DNA of 64,000 nt, taken from contig CM068586.1 in the NCBI GenBank assembly GCA_035048485.1, forward strand, positions 46,908,287-46,972,286. Reading direction: 5' to 3'. The stretch's first letter is position 1, and every line of letters begins with the position of its first letter. The DNA is from Pteria penguin. Taxonomy: Eukaryota; Mollusca; Bivalvia; Pterioida; Pteriidae. Position numbers and translations under genes: made by a program. The notes under the pieces were generated by a model. It did not search any database and was not told the origin of the DNA. It saw nothing but the letters and a program-made list of their open reading frames with translations. Of the stretch, positions 1 to 11,009 are shown piece by piece.

Positions 1-2
1 AA

Positions 3-92
3 CGTAATCAAAAGCATGTTGTTATTGTGGTTGGCAAGGGCCGACGGAAAGGTCCGAAAATGTGCGATCAGTGCGTAGTAATCAACGACTGA
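3..92 (+). CDS. Possible C-terminal coding tail, cut by window edge
   Basis: A 29-codon open stretch runs from the window edge to a TGA at 90-92. It is basic and has a Gly-Lys-Gly-Arg-Arg-Lys-Gly run followed by a Cys-x-x-Cys pair (CDQC). Base composition here is richer in G+C than the next 600 bases, which is why it was noticed. It could be the end of a zinc-binding or transposase-type protein whose body lies upstream, but the stretch is too short to assign to a family and may be chance. Confidence 0.15.
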   Translation, partial: RNQKHVVIVVGKGRRKGPKMCDQCVVIND

Positions 93-744
93 ATGAAAAC
101 ATAGGTTACATGCCAGTTAGTTTCAAAAATAATCATCGTGTTTGTTCAGCTCTAGTATAGACTTTCCATACATCTTCCTACATAATTTGCTAAATATGTA
201 GTTAGCAACATACCAGAAGTATCAAATGTTCATGAATATTTGCAAATTTAATGCACATAATCATGGACCTATTTCACTGAGTGTAGGAATACATGAGCAA
301 AGGGGTGAATCCCAATATGGCAGCGCCCATGACCCAGGTCCATAACAGTGTAACACTTCGTGTTACAACCAGACCTGCGTACGTGGTAGATAGGGCATTA
401 ACAATACAGTCACAGACATAATTAAGTCACTGATCTCTAGAGTTGTGTGCATCCAGACAAAATGAGATAGGGATATATTGCAATATTTCAGAAGAATATT
501 GCGATATATAATATAGCGACATACTACCAAGCTGAAAATACAAGCAATTAATGAGAAAAATTATGATCTTGGGTTGATAACTATAGTAAATCAGCTACAC
601 ATATTTATATAAAAAACGTAGAATCACTTGACTGATCGTCAAATGTCCAACACTGAATTTCACTGTGACATGAATTTGAAACTACGTAGGCTGTTGGACA
701 AGTTAAAGTTGGATCTAGCATTCCTTAAGTATTAGCAGCATGAC
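93..744. other. AT-rich sequence without recognised gene
   Basis: No open reading frame with coding character, tRNA-like segment or tandem repeat was seen. The stretch ends where a TA-flanked inverted-repeat element begins. Confidence 0.5.
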
Positions 745-746
745 TA

Positions 747-1355
747 CTGGTGCTGTAGCAGTTTCCGGACTAAAGCAGTTTCCGGTCGTCACGTTATTTG
801 AGATACTTCCAATAACTATATTTGCCTATTGTTCACCGTATCACCAAAATTGTTTATATTCATAATCTTATGCAAAAGTTTAGCTCGGTTTTGAAGAAAT
901 AAATATAATTTCCACTTTACTTTCTGTGTCTGTATTGTGTTGATGTATTTCTCGCGTTGGGAAAGTGATGTCAGCCTACCGGAAAGCAAATCTTATTATT
1001 TGGCAAGACTGTGTAACATTTATTAAAAATCCTGTGACTGTTGATTTACAATTTATCCTTTATTAATGTATGTCTATTAAACGATGATGTTAACATCCCA
1101 TACTGAGCCCCAATACTGCATTAAATGTCAAGACCGGAAACTGCTACAGTAAATAAAGGAAAGTGATATCGAAACCTCGTGTGGAAAAGGGGCTCGTTTG
1201 GACAAAAAGACACCTAAATGTTGATTTTTTTTACATTTTTAATTATCTTTATAGTCAATCATTATTTTTGCCAATTATCAAATACCTCCGTAGTGCAGAA
1301 AAATAGTTATCGACCAAAAACACCCCAAAACGTCCGGAAACTGCTACAGCACCAG
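747..1355. mobile_element. 609-bp MITE with TA target site
   Basis: The ends are perfect inverted repeats. The sequence at 745-770 (TACTGGTGCTGTAGCAGTTT and on to CCGGAC) is the reverse complement of 1332-1357. Both ends abut a TA, as expected for TA-targeting Tc1/mariner-type elements. A further partial copy of the end sequence (CCGGAAACTGCTACAG) lies inside near 1134-1150. No transposase frame is present, so it would be non-autonomous. The TIRs are directly seen; the superfamily is inferred only from the TA. Confidence 0.6.
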
Positions 1356-1357
1356 TA

Positions 1358-1726
1358 AAGGCAATTTGGCAGTTTATTAAATGCTGGTAGTTTTCGAACA
1401 GATCGAACAGATTTGCATTATATGCAAATCATTACATCACAAGTATGCCCAAGCTAAAGTATTTTCCCTTACCATACATTACCTTACAAGGTCAACATGA
1501 TATAAATATTTTTATCAAAGAGCGACATAGTCGACTCAAACCTTCGAGAAGGTGCTGTATGAGCCGACCGTTTCAATACAGTACAGTAGAGATTAAGAGC
1601 GACATATCTTACCAAATGTATAACTCTCATCCATGCCAAAATCACGTTTTACAACCAGAAATCGAGGTATCACGATATCATCGTTGACATGGAATGATCA
1701 TTTATGTGCCCAACACAATCCGATCA
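1358..1726. other. No recognised gene
   Basis: Contains an 80-codon open stretch (1445-1687) with no recognisable motif and no splice context. It is treated as chance. Nothing else was seen. Confidence 0.4.
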
Positions 1727-2150
1727 GCGCCAAGAGGTCGAGGCTATTGGCCGCTAACCTAGGGGTGCGATCCGGAAAACGCAAACCAATAACGGACAAA
1801 TCTTGAGCCCGTTTTGCGTCTTGAAGGAATACACGTTTTGGTTTCTACTTTCGGTTTCTCATCGACATGAAATACATGTAGTTACATGATGAAGTTATTT
1901 CAAGACTCATCGTTCCAAGATGCTGAGGAGAGGATTCGGAGTCTTGAAATAGAGACAACTACTCGATTTTATACTCAGAGATCGAGAAATAAAGCATTTT
2001 TTTTTGTTATCTGAGAAAGGTAATAAATAAAAAGAAGTACATGTATAACTGCCTAACGATAGATACCTTTTCACTGACAGGTGGCCAATAATTAACTTCC
2101 AAAAATACATATCATATACAACCAGCTGATCTAATAGAGGGTCTGCTGGG
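1727..2150 (+). repeat. Dispersed repeat, inverted partner of 10525-11005
   Basis: Two landmarks here recur in the opposite orientation and in the same relative order about 9 kb away: GGTCGAGGCTATTGGCCGCT at 1736-1755 and CAGCTGATCTAATAGAG at 2123-2139. Similarity is patchy (roughly three quarters of bases in the best blocks, by eye). The copies bracket the candidate gene at 3.4-8.3 kb. They could be the ends of one old large element or two independent insertions. Confidence 0.45.
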
Positions 2151-2168
2151 TATCAATCAAAACTCAAG

Positions 2169-2808
2169 GCGTCGGGATCTTTCGTACTTTTACATATTCA
2201 TACTAGGATTTTTCGTACTTAAAACTAAGATCTATGGTACTGATTAGCGAGATCATTCGTACTTGTATATGTAATTAGTCTAAGATATAATTATGTATAA
2301 TAAGTGTTTTGATGTGGGATGGTTTTATCATTGCTTGTATAAAATGTTTTGATAACTTTTTCACTGTGAAACTGAGATAATCTTTCTTGTTTTGAGGGGT
2401 ATAATATTGTTATTATTTGTATGCATGTTTTTCAATATGTGCATGAACTGTGCAGACTTCACCGAGATTAAAATTATTGCGTGTAGAAACTTTATATAAC
2501 ATGTAGAACAAAAAATTGGACATGAAAACAAGATAACTACAATTATTTTTAAAAGCAACTCCCCCCCCCCCCCCCCATCCCCCTTTCCTTTTACGAATCT
2601 TCAAAACATCAAAGTAAAATGTATACACAATAACAACATAATGAAGAAATTCAAATTATATTATTTTCATATAGATCTATAGTAAGTGTATGAAATGTAG
2701 AATATAAACAAAATAGAAACAAGTACGAATAATCCCAATAGGAGTACGAAAGATCCCGTACGATAAATCCCAGTACGAATATGTATAAGTACGAACGATC
2801 CCGGAACC
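2169..2808. mobile_element. 640-bp MULE-type MITE with 9-bp target duplication
   Basis: Long imperfect TIRs of roughly 90-100 bp are built from repeated GTACGAA / ATCCCGTACG motifs. The left end starts GCGTCGGGATCTTTCG and the right end finishes CGAACGATCCCGGAACC. A perfect 9-bp direct duplication AAACTCAAG lies at 2160-2168 and 2809-2817. Nine-base duplications with long TIRs are typical of Mutator-like elements (established). The ends match those of the larger transposase-bearing element at 46377-49067, so this is probably a deletion derivative mobilised by that family. A C homopolymer of about 14 bases lies inside near 2563. Confidence 0.82.
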
Positions 2809-2817
2809 AAACTCAAG

Positions 2818-3417
2818 GTATCAAAGAAAAATATACCACTAATTGAGTTGAGTATTATAGCTATAGGTTCAGATCTGGGTATGTTCTTCATCTTCCATTG
2901 TACCACGATGATAAAATACCCTACTTAAGATAACACAGTTCCTAGAAAGGTATGAAGGAAAGACATTGTTTTCCCGTAATGTTTTCCTCAATTTTATCAC
3001 TATATGACCAGGGACGTATATAGCACTTACATATGCGTGCTATATGACCAATCAAGGTAATTCTCGAGGATGATAATGCCTGTAACCATAACAACTCAGT
3101 CGTCGTCCAACGTTGGGAAAGTTACTGCATATAATGATTCACTGGAGACTGAGACTTACCTATATCAGTCTCAGAGGACGTAAAAGATTATCCTTCTGGT
3201 ACGTAAATTGTCAAAGTTTGATTACAACATTAAGACAGTTAATGGTGCATATATATACCATCATATCTTGACGAAATCATAGTAACTCACAAGGGATGTG
3301 AGATAGAAAAATTTCACACTGATATGCAATGCATGGGTATTTTCTTGTCTTATGTACGAGACTGATACGTACGCTCAATAATTATAAGTGTAACTAATAC
3401 TTTTTGTAAATTTGTAG
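2818..3417. other. No recognised gene; intronic or upstream to exon at 3418
   Basis: AT-rich, with short local hairpins only (for example TGAGACT/AGTCTCA near 3146-3175). No splice-supported coding block was seen here. Confidence 0.4.
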
Positions 3418-3599
3418 ATTTCAACTCATTGACTGGCCACAAAGTGCAGTGGAAAGATACCCAATTGCAAGATGGATACCAGATACCATTTACTGGTATG
3501 CCATACATTGTTCTTGGACTTGTGATCAAAGAGTGTCTGCACGGTCCTGATAGGAAACAAAAGAGGAAACAGAAATCCCAGTCCTTGTCAACAAAACAG
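3418..3599 (+). CDS. Internal coding exon of unrecognised gene
   Basis: A T-rich tract ending TTTGTAG precedes 3418, and a GTATTA donor follows 3599. In phase with two leading bases the exon encodes about 60 residues without a stop. The middle has the feel of a globular domain (GYQIPFTGMPYIVLG), then Cys-Leu-His-Gly-Pro-Asp-Arg, then a basic run rich in Lys and Gln ending STKQ. The Cys-x-His-Gly-x-Asp-Arg plus basic tail plus STK order reminds me of CARF/ALS2CR8-type domains, but the following Gly-Cys-Pro-Ala part is absent, so this is only a hint. It ends in phase 0, while the next exon chain (6996) needs two upstream bases, so at least one exon between is missing or unrecognised. Confidence 0.4.
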
Positions 3600-3732
3600 G
3601 TATTATCAATTGGTGTATTTTCATTTGATTCAATTCAAGAATAATGAAGTAATTCTCATTTTTCTAAAAACATAGACAGAAGTAAGATATAAAAGATATA
3701 AGGTATTGTATTGATGCTTAGAAGCATAAGAA

Positions 3733-4741
3733 GCACTAACACTGTAGCCATAAATAATGGCCAGATACTGACAGTCAACAACCTAGGTACACTAACACTG
3801 TAGCCATACATGATGGCCAGATACTGACAGTCAACAACCTAGGGACACTAACACTGTAGCCATAAATAATGGTCAGATACTGGTGGTCAACAACCTAGGG
3901 ACACTTACACTGTAGCCTTACATGATGGCCAGATACTGACGGTCAACAACCTAGGGAAACTAACACTGTAGCCATAAATAATGGTCAGATACTGGTGGTC
4001 AACAACCTAGGGACACTTACACTGTAGCCTTACATGATGGCCAGATACTGACGGTCAACAACCTAGGGACACTTACACTGTAGCCATAAATAATGGCCAG
4101 ATACTGACTGTCAAAAACCTAGGGACACTTGCACTGTAGCTATACATGATGGTCAGATACTGGCGGTCAACAACCTAGAGACACTTACACTGTAGCCATA
4201 CATGATAGCCAGATACTGGTGGTCAATAACCTAGGGACACTAACACTGTAGCCTTACATGATTGCCAAATACTGGCGGTCAACAACCTAGAGACACTTAC
4301 ACTGTAGCCATACATGATAGCCAGATACTGGTGGTCAATAACCTAGGGACACTAACACTGTAGCCTTACATGATGGCCAGATACTGGCGGTCAACAACCT
4401 AGGGACACTAACACTGTAGCCTTACATGATGGCCAGATACTGACGGTCAACAACCTAGGGACACTTACACTGTAGCCATACATGATAGCCAGATACTGGT
4501 GGTCAATAACCTAGGGACACTAACACTGTAGCCTTACATGATGGCCAAATACTGGTGGTCAACAACCTAGGGACACTTACACTGTTGCCTTACATGATGG
4601 CCAGATACTGGTGGTCAACAACCTAGGGACATTAACATTGTGGCTATACATGATGGTCAGATACTGGTGGTCAACAACCTAGGGACACTTACACTGTAGC
4701 CTTACATGATGGCTAGATACTGGTGGTCAACAACCTAGGGA
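3733..4741. repeat. 56-bp minisatellite, about 18 copies
   Basis: The unit begins CACTAACACTGTAGCC, passes through CATGATGGCCAGATACTGG, and ends CAACAACCTAGGGA. Copies differ at a few positions (ACAT versus AAAT, GACGG versus GGTGG) and neighbouring copies share variants, which suggests unequal exchange. The period is directly countable (successive starts at 3734 and 3790). It begins about 130 bases after the exon ending at 3599, so would be intronic if the gene is real. No function is visible. Confidence 0.95.
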
Positions 4742-5604
4742 ATGGGGAAGTATTGCTACAATTAAGTATAAAGATATTCTTCTTCTTGTACATCAGAGAC
4801 ATATATACACAGAGACTGGAAACTCCCATTGAAAGCTATATAGCTCCCTGACATAAGTAACATTTCCCGACAGGCATCTCGATAAGCCGGAAGTCCGCCA
4901 TATTGTTCTCGGCATTCATTCGCTTGAAAGCATTAAGCTTGCAAAGAAGGGGAATTTTCATCGCTTTTTAAACAAAGGTAGTTCAGATAAGTAAACAAAG
5001 CAATATACTAATCATTTGAATCATAAAACATTTCATATATGATCTATTCAATGTGAAGACATAACCCCGATCAGAAGCCATTAGTTGTGATAGACTTCTG
5101 AAAACATTCACTTGGGTTTATGCAAAACATTTACACAATATCGAAGCACATGCCACCATTTTTCGTTTATAGCACCATCAATGTTTATTATAGTCATAGT
5201 GCTTTAATTTTCATATGAAATATCTGTAAATCATGCATAATTACCCGGTCGTATTTGAGGACCTCGCGACATTTTTCTCCTCACTACCGAACCCCCTGAG
5301 AAACGACAACGGCAAGAAAAATTGTTATAACAACAAAAATTAATGTCCTTTACATGACTAAACTCACACGTGTGTGTTAAGAAAGGTTTCAGACACATTT
5401 TATATCATTAGGTGTAGAAGACTTTATTCGTTATTTGATTTTAATCCAATTTTATCTACGCGGTAAATATTCAATCGTTTTTAACAAGAAAACCGGTACC
5501 ATACCATATAGAGCAAAATAATCATATAACCTGTCGATATATATATTGTTTTTATATTGAAAGTCATACTATAATCATCAAAGAAGTCATAGTTGTTATT
5601 GTAG

Positions 5605-6210
5605 TAAGAACTGAAGCAGTTTTAAACACGTAAGGGGACATCTTGCAATGCAAATTTTCTGTGGCCGGCGGGTCGCCATTTTGTTTTTGTTGTTTGTGTG
5701 GTTTTTTTTTCTTCTTTTTTACAAAGGAGTAAATCTTGTTCGTATCACGTGAAGTGTGCACAACAGGTACAGAAATTATTTTGTTTTATGATTTACCATC
5801 TGAACATTAAAATAAACATTAAATTGTTATTTACTACCTTCCTAGATGCATTGATTGCTCAGCCTTATAAGATAAATATAAACAACTCCTATAAAATGGC
5901 AACAAGTGCTGTTTAGAAAATAAAATAATAAAGAAATAAATAAAAATAATAAGTGCGGGGGGGGGGGGGGGCCACAGACACATTAACAAATTAAAGTTGC
6001 CATTTAAGTACGAATTGAAGAAGTTATCAACACGTAATTGGACGTCTTGCAATGCGAAATTTCTTTAGACGCCTGGATCGCCATTTTCTTCTTACTTCTT
6101 TACATAGGAGGGAGTAAAACAGCTCATACCACATAACAGTGCACAAAACATTATTTTGTTTGCTATTTACCATCTGAATTTTTAAATAAACACAACATTG
6201 TTATTTACTG
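5605..6210. repeat. Diverged direct duplication, about 400-bp offset
   Basis: The blocks 5605-5835 and 6004-6210 share order and sequence: CACGTAA then GGACATCTTGCAATGC or GGACGTCTTGCAATGC, then CGCCATTTT, then TTACCATCTGAA, then TTGTTATTTACT. On the minus strand each has AAAATGGCGA followed by a short open frame (about 27 codons) that does not agree between copies. The frames are therefore probably not conserved protein. Confidence 0.6.
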
Positions 6211-6539
6211 CCCATGAATGACAAAGACAGACGCTGGTGCTTCCCCTGGGGTGGTGAACAAACAGTAATAAAGGCAGGGACATTGATTGCATATATCACC
6301 AACTCGTAAATGGCAACAAACGCTGTTTAAAATGAATAAATATATAATTAGAAATAATTATTTTTAAAAAGCAGGAAATGAAGGCGTCTCAGTAAAAATC
6401 TTGGTTTTAAAAATATTTTTTATAATGATTAATGATACAAGTTTGTCTCTATTTTGTTAGAAAGAAAAAGAATATTATTTCTACACATCGATAGAATTAA
6501 CAAAAAAATATAAAAGAAAAAAAAAAATAATAATAAGTG

Positions 6540-6612
6540 CCCGTAGAATTTGAACTGAGGTGCGTCGACAGGAAACACCTACTGCGCTATACGTCCCCGG
6601 GCGATATCCGAC
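6540..6612 (-). repeat. tRNA-like segment (SINE head or tRNA relic)
   Basis: Read on the minus strand, TATAGCGCAGTAGG fits a Pol III A box and AGTTCAAATTC is a weakened B box about 40 bases later, ahead of CTACGGG. A clean cloverleaf could not be closed, so this is more likely a SINE head or pseudo-tRNA than a functional tRNA. Confidence 0.35.
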
Positions 6613-6995
6613 GGTTAAAATCGGTGTATTGTAGAGCGCGGTCACCTAATTAGCATAACAAAAGGACGTGCATCATATGCCGGACGAAGCGGCGAGTTTC
6701 CAGTCTCTGTGTATATATGTCTCTGTGTACATGAAATCCATCTCCACTGTCAAATACCTCAGTCATAATTGAAAACATGACGTCACAGTGAACAGTAATC
6801 TCATGATGATTTCATACCTTGTATGTGATTACGCTGTATCCATCTAAGAGAGGCCAAGTGACCAACAATAGATGGCAAAAGAGTTATCTTTATTGAATTA
6901 AATTTTGATTTAATAAATTAAACTATATATATTTCATGTATACATGTACTTGAAATAATGACCATTTTCACATTATGTTTTCCTTTGCCTTAAAG

Positions 6996-8330
6996 CGATG
7001 AACAAAGTCATCAAAGGCACCACAGGTTCTGCATTCCAGGAAAGCATCATGATATGATGAGGGAAGAAAGGAAGAATTGTGGATATGGCCTCAATTTCTA
7101 CACTATGGGGGTAAGTTGTAATATTCAATTTGTTGATTTTAAAATAAAGTTTATAGATTATTAATTTACTCCACTATAGTGTTACATTAATTAATACTTA
7201 ATCCAACAATCTCATTAAATTCATAATAATGTTAATTGATTTTAGAGCATGATGATTGTCAGACAAGAGCTGGACAAAAGTATGACCTATTCTGTTCCAG
7301 ATGAGCGGTAAGACATAAAAACATTTTACTAAAGAAAAAAAAAAGTTTTACTATTCACTTGAAATATAACCATCTTATAGAATAACCAGTTATACATGTG
7401 TAAATGCAAATTCTAAACTAGTTAAGGGTTTGTTTTAAAATGAAATACCAAATTCATTTATTATTTGATACTCATTGGATAATCAAAGTTAAAATTGCTT
7501 TTAGAGGACCAGCGACTTTGTCAAGGAAAATTTGCATAAGAGGAACTCCCAAGACATCAAGGCTATGGAGAGTGATAAACTCAAACAAAGTGTAAGATTG
7601 CAAATTATTGTTATACATGTATACATTGTCTGAAAATACTGTTAACAAGAAGCTGGGTCATCATGTTAAAATTTTAAGTTTACAGTTCAGATGAAGTGCT
7701 ATCATGTATTTCTGAAAGCAATTCCCTAGGTTTTAAGATTATCCCATGTCTATATTGTTATCTTTTCAGAGCAATTTATTGATATTTTGTTACATTTTCC
7801 CATTTGGGATATTTCAACACCTAAGTATGATTTTCTTTTCAAACTTTTAACCAAAATGTTATTTCGACAAAATCAAAAATATTTAACTTATTCGACCCTT
7901 GAAAATTTGTGATATTCATTATTATAATTTATCTTACATACATGTAGTTTTCTTATTGAGGATAAACCTATGATGCAATTAATGTATAGATGCTCTACGT
8001 TTGAAAATTAAGATACTAATATTAAGCCTTTGATGAAATACTGTGCATTACCAACATGATAACTTACTATTTTTGACATGTTATCTAATGTTTTGATATC
8101 CCAATTTGTGATCCTTTTGTAGACTTGTAGTTTTGGGGTTGTCAATAAAACAGAAGAACCAGATAGTAGTGTCTTAAAATTGACCAATGTTGTTTTATTC
8201 CAGACTAGCGTTTAATTACATCGAAATCGTCTTATGGAAAGAGGCTCTGGCTTTCCTGGTTTCGCTGAATTCTGGAATGCCAATTGAGGCTGCAGAAGAG
8301 GCTTGCAACGCGACAGTCTTCAGAATGTGA
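6996..8330 (+). CDS. Candidate 3' part of a multi-exon gene (four exons)
   Basis: Four blocks can be chained with canonical GT-AG introns and matching phases: 6996-7110 (needs two upstream bases), 7246-7307, 7505-7591 and 8204-8330, where TGA is at 8328-8330. Acceptors are pyrimidine-rich (CCTTAAAG, GATTTTAG, GCTTTTAG, TTATTCCAG) and donors are GTAAGT, GTAAGA and GTAAGA. The chain gives about 129 residues with no stop, including SMMIVRQELDKSMTYS in exon 2 and an amphipathic tail, EALAFLVSLNSGMPIEAAEE, in the last exon. Exon 7505-7591 is also open in another frame (DFVKENLHKRNSQDIKAMES), which would stop four codons into the last exon, so the true frame is not certain. The family is not recognised. 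The exon at 3418-3599 may belong to the same gene. Confidence 0.42.
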
Positions 8331-8771
8331 AATTATAGATTGTCATCATATATATGGGTCACATTTTATATGAGCATGTATGTATGCTTTAAAGTACTTG
8401 TCTCTGCCTAAGAACCAGGCAATGTCGTCGAAAATTGAAACAGGCATGTCATTTACCCATGGATTTTAATGCATATTTTTCATCTGGACATCCATAATTT
8501 AAGTTTGCTGTACTGTAATTTGCACATTGAAGAAATAATTTGTAAGAAATGTTTATAAATTGCAATTTCTTGTATCAGTTATCTGCCCTTGTTTTGCCAT
8601 TTACTGAACATTCTATACAATTGAATGAATTCATCTCTCAAATGTGCAGACCTAAAATGAAAAAGCAAGATCATTTTCATATATGATATGCAGGTTGTAG
8701 TATATCAGTGAAAAACTTCATGGGTATTTTTACACCTTGATTCACTTACTGCCTGATTCTTATAAAGATTA
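8331..8771. other. 3' flank of candidate gene, no feature recognised
   Basis: AT-rich sequence following the stop at 8330. A canonical AATAAA within the first 200 bases was not found. Would be 3' UTR if the gene is real. Confidence 0.35.
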
Positions 8772-9044
8772 AGCTGGCGTGGCCTATAGTGGATGAGGTC
8801 ATGACTGAGAGGTCGCGACTTTGACTCCCACCGGGGGCACACTGGTGGTTTGTCTTTCTGATGAGACAGTAAAAACCAAGGTCCCGTTTCATGGTGGTCT
8901 AAGCATGTAAAAGATACCTCACTTCTTCGGGTTTGTCCGTTGCACAGGTCTAAATTTGTATACCCCGCATCATACAGATGCTGTCACCATTTACATGTAA
9001 TATTCATGGAATGACGTTACACAAAAATCAAACAAACAATAAAA
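8772..9044 (+). mobile_element. tRNA-derived SINE, diverged copy
   Basis: The tRNA-like head (AAGCTGGCGTGGCC then TAGTGGATGAGG) is followed by the central block shared by all SINEs in this window (GATGAGACAGTAAAAACC, then AAGATACCTCACTTCTTCGGG), then the ATGCTGTCACCAT block and an A/CAA-rich tail. Its B-box region is decayed relative to the younger copies at 18378 and 25925. Non-coding; it would depend on a LINE for mobility. Confidence 0.85.
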
Positions 9045-9064
9045 CTTAGAAAGACTAGTATTTA

Positions 9065-9745
9065 TAATTAAGCACTGATGTGATGTGGATCACATTTTAT
9101 ATGAATATATGTACGTCATAACATCGAAGCACTGATGTATTCGACTATCATATTCAAAATATATATATATATAGATGGTCAAGCACTGATAATATGTATC
9201 ATATTTAGTATAAACATGAACGGATGGTCAAGCACTGACACATAATAATACATATCATATTTAATATAAACATGTATGGACAGTCAAGCACTGATATATA
9301 TTTATCCTATTTAATATAAACTTGTATGGATGGTCAAGCACTGATGTATGTGTACCATATTTAATGTAGACATGGATGGTCAAGTACTGGTGTATATACG
9401 TATCATATTAATATAAACATGATTGGATGTTCTAGCACTCATGTATATACAATTTTATGAACATGTTATATAGAGTCCAGCCGTGATATTATACATGTAT
9501 GTATCAAATTATATATGAACATGTATGGATGGTCTAGGATCACATTTTATTAATTGATCATGCATAGACACTCTACCACTGATGTACATATGTTTCACAT
9601 ATAAATTGTATGGGCAGTCTTTAAAGTACTGATGTATATTTTTTCACATATATATTAACTTACATGAATGGTCTAGCACTGATATCTATATACTCAGTCA
9701 CATTTAATATACATGTATTTACATTTATTTATGGTCTGAAGCAGT
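9065..9745. repeat. Degenerate tandem repeat, period about 50-60 bp
   Basis: About a dozen diverged copies of a unit built on GGATGGTCAAGCACTGATGT followed by an AT-rich stretch (ATATTTAATATAAACATGTA). Spacing between copies varies from roughly 45 to 65 bases, so this is an old array. No coding signal. Confidence 0.75.
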
Positions 9746-10199
9746 GATGTAGACTTTCAGTCACTAATGTTAAACTAATGTTCTTGTTACCAAATCCACA
9801 TTCACAGGTTTGGTAAAATGTTATTGTTTGAATGATTTAAAAAATGAATTAGATTTATCAAAAGATAAACCTTGGATTTGCTTTTTAATTTCGAGAGTGA
9901 ATTTACATAGGGTGTTCAATAGGAGGCAAAGTTTATGAAAAAAAAAAAACGTTGGATCTCCCTTACAGCGTTGACGTCCAATATAACATGCAATGTGTAT
10001 GAGATAGGGGTTGGATGATGTTATAGGGCTTTGATGCTCTAACATGTGTAACAAGTCCATGAAATAATGACCAAAATTAAACCATATATCTCTCATACAG
10101 TTTCTAAGTCAAAATTAAGGGCATAGTTTTGTCTAGCTATGTGTCTTTACAGTAAGTGAAAGTTTGAAATATTATACACAATCATAGATCGGCGAACAG
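9746..10199. other. No recognised gene
   Basis: A 91-codon open stretch on the minus strand (9821-10096) has low-complexity content and no splice or motif support. Nothing else was seen. Confidence 0.4.
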
Positions 10200-10620
10200 G
10201 GATAGCAGTTGGCTGTATTGATGCTTGAAATCCATAGACATTAGTTTATGAATATGCCTGGCAACAAACACTTTAATCAAAATATATGACGTGTATTGTT
10301 TGCATTCAAATCGAGAAACACATTGACCAACTATCCATCACAGAGCATTATCACGGTCAAAGTCTTTCCCTTTCATGATTACCCTCCTCTTTTTGAATGA
10401 TTACTACTACCAGATTAATGCGGATTTCTCCCTTGCCAGAGTGATTTAGGAATTATGACGAACGCAAGTGAATAGCGAGGATAGTGCTTTTGTTTTTTTT
10501 CCTTTTCCTTTCGTTTGGGCACCCGGCCGGACTCTATTAGATCAGCTGGCTGTATTGATGTTACTAGTATCGGGGAACTCATTGACCAACTGTCCATCAC
10601 AGAGCATTATCGCCAGGCCG
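10200..10620 (+). repeat. Diverged direct duplication near a dispersed repeat
   Basis: GGCTGTATTGATG occurs near 10212 and 10549, each followed by a block containing CATTGACCAACT and then CCATCACAGAGCATTATC (near 10321-10353 and 10580-10611). The second copy can be read as SIGELIDQLSITEHY and the first retains IDQLSITEHY, but the flanks contain stops. This may be a fragment of an old retroelement ORF or a chance frame in a repeat. Confidence 0.4.
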
Positions 10621-11005
10621 TTCCCCTTAGGAGTGCCTCATAGCTCCCACATTTTACTTTGGGAGCGGAGTACAACTCGTATCTATTGCCCGCCCTCCTC
10701 TTGTGTATGTAGTGTGCATGTGTGCTGGAGGGTTGTGTTTATTCTGTAATTGTGTTTAATTGAAGAGATCGCGGATCGGTCCCCCGAATTTCCTACTTTA
10801 GTTGACGAAATCCCATTATAACCCCTTCCTACGTACATGTACATGTACTAATACCCATACACAAATCCTCCCTCCCTCACGCACACGATACATGTGGGCA
10901 TATTATGAGAAACGAAAGTAGAAATATCTTGGAATATAACGCTACCGTTATAGGTTTACATTTCCCTTAAGTTAGCGGCCATTAGCCTCGACCGCGCCAA
11001 GATCA
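10525..11005 (-). repeat. Inverted partner of the repeat at 1727-2150
   Basis: It carries CTCTATTAGATCAGCTGG (10531-10548) and GCGGCCATTAGCCTCGACC (10975-10993), the reverse complements of landmarks in the left copy and in matching order. Between them, a shared stretch (AACGAAAGTAGAAA here, TTTCTACTTTCGGTTTCTCA there) supports homology across roughly 450 bases. Confidence 0.45.
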
Positions 11006-11009
11006 AGGG

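Larger units (their letters stand above)
4793..6735. mobile_element. Inverted-repeat-bounded element of about 1.9 kb
   Basis: A roughly 35-base sequence containing GAGACATATATACACAGAGA at the left (from 4797) recurs inverted at the right (ending about 6728), bracketing about 1.9 kb. No clear target duplication and no transposase were found. The inside carries a diverged direct duplication (5605-5835 versus 6004-6210), each copy with a CGCCATTTTG-type motif, an 18-base G homopolymer near 5955, and a tRNA-like head near the right end. It may be a non-autonomous element inserted in an intron, or two unrelated inverted repeats. Confidence 0.4.

Noticed and set aside
1445..1687. 80-codon frame
   Set aside because: No motif, no splice context, composition like neighbouring AT-rich DNA.
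6540..6612. Functional tRNA gene
   Set aside because: A box is good but acceptor and T arms do not pair cleanly and the B box is weak.
10468..10749. 93-codon frame
   Set aside because: Spans a dispersed repeat and a homopolymer; a different frame gives the more protein-like text, and both are short.
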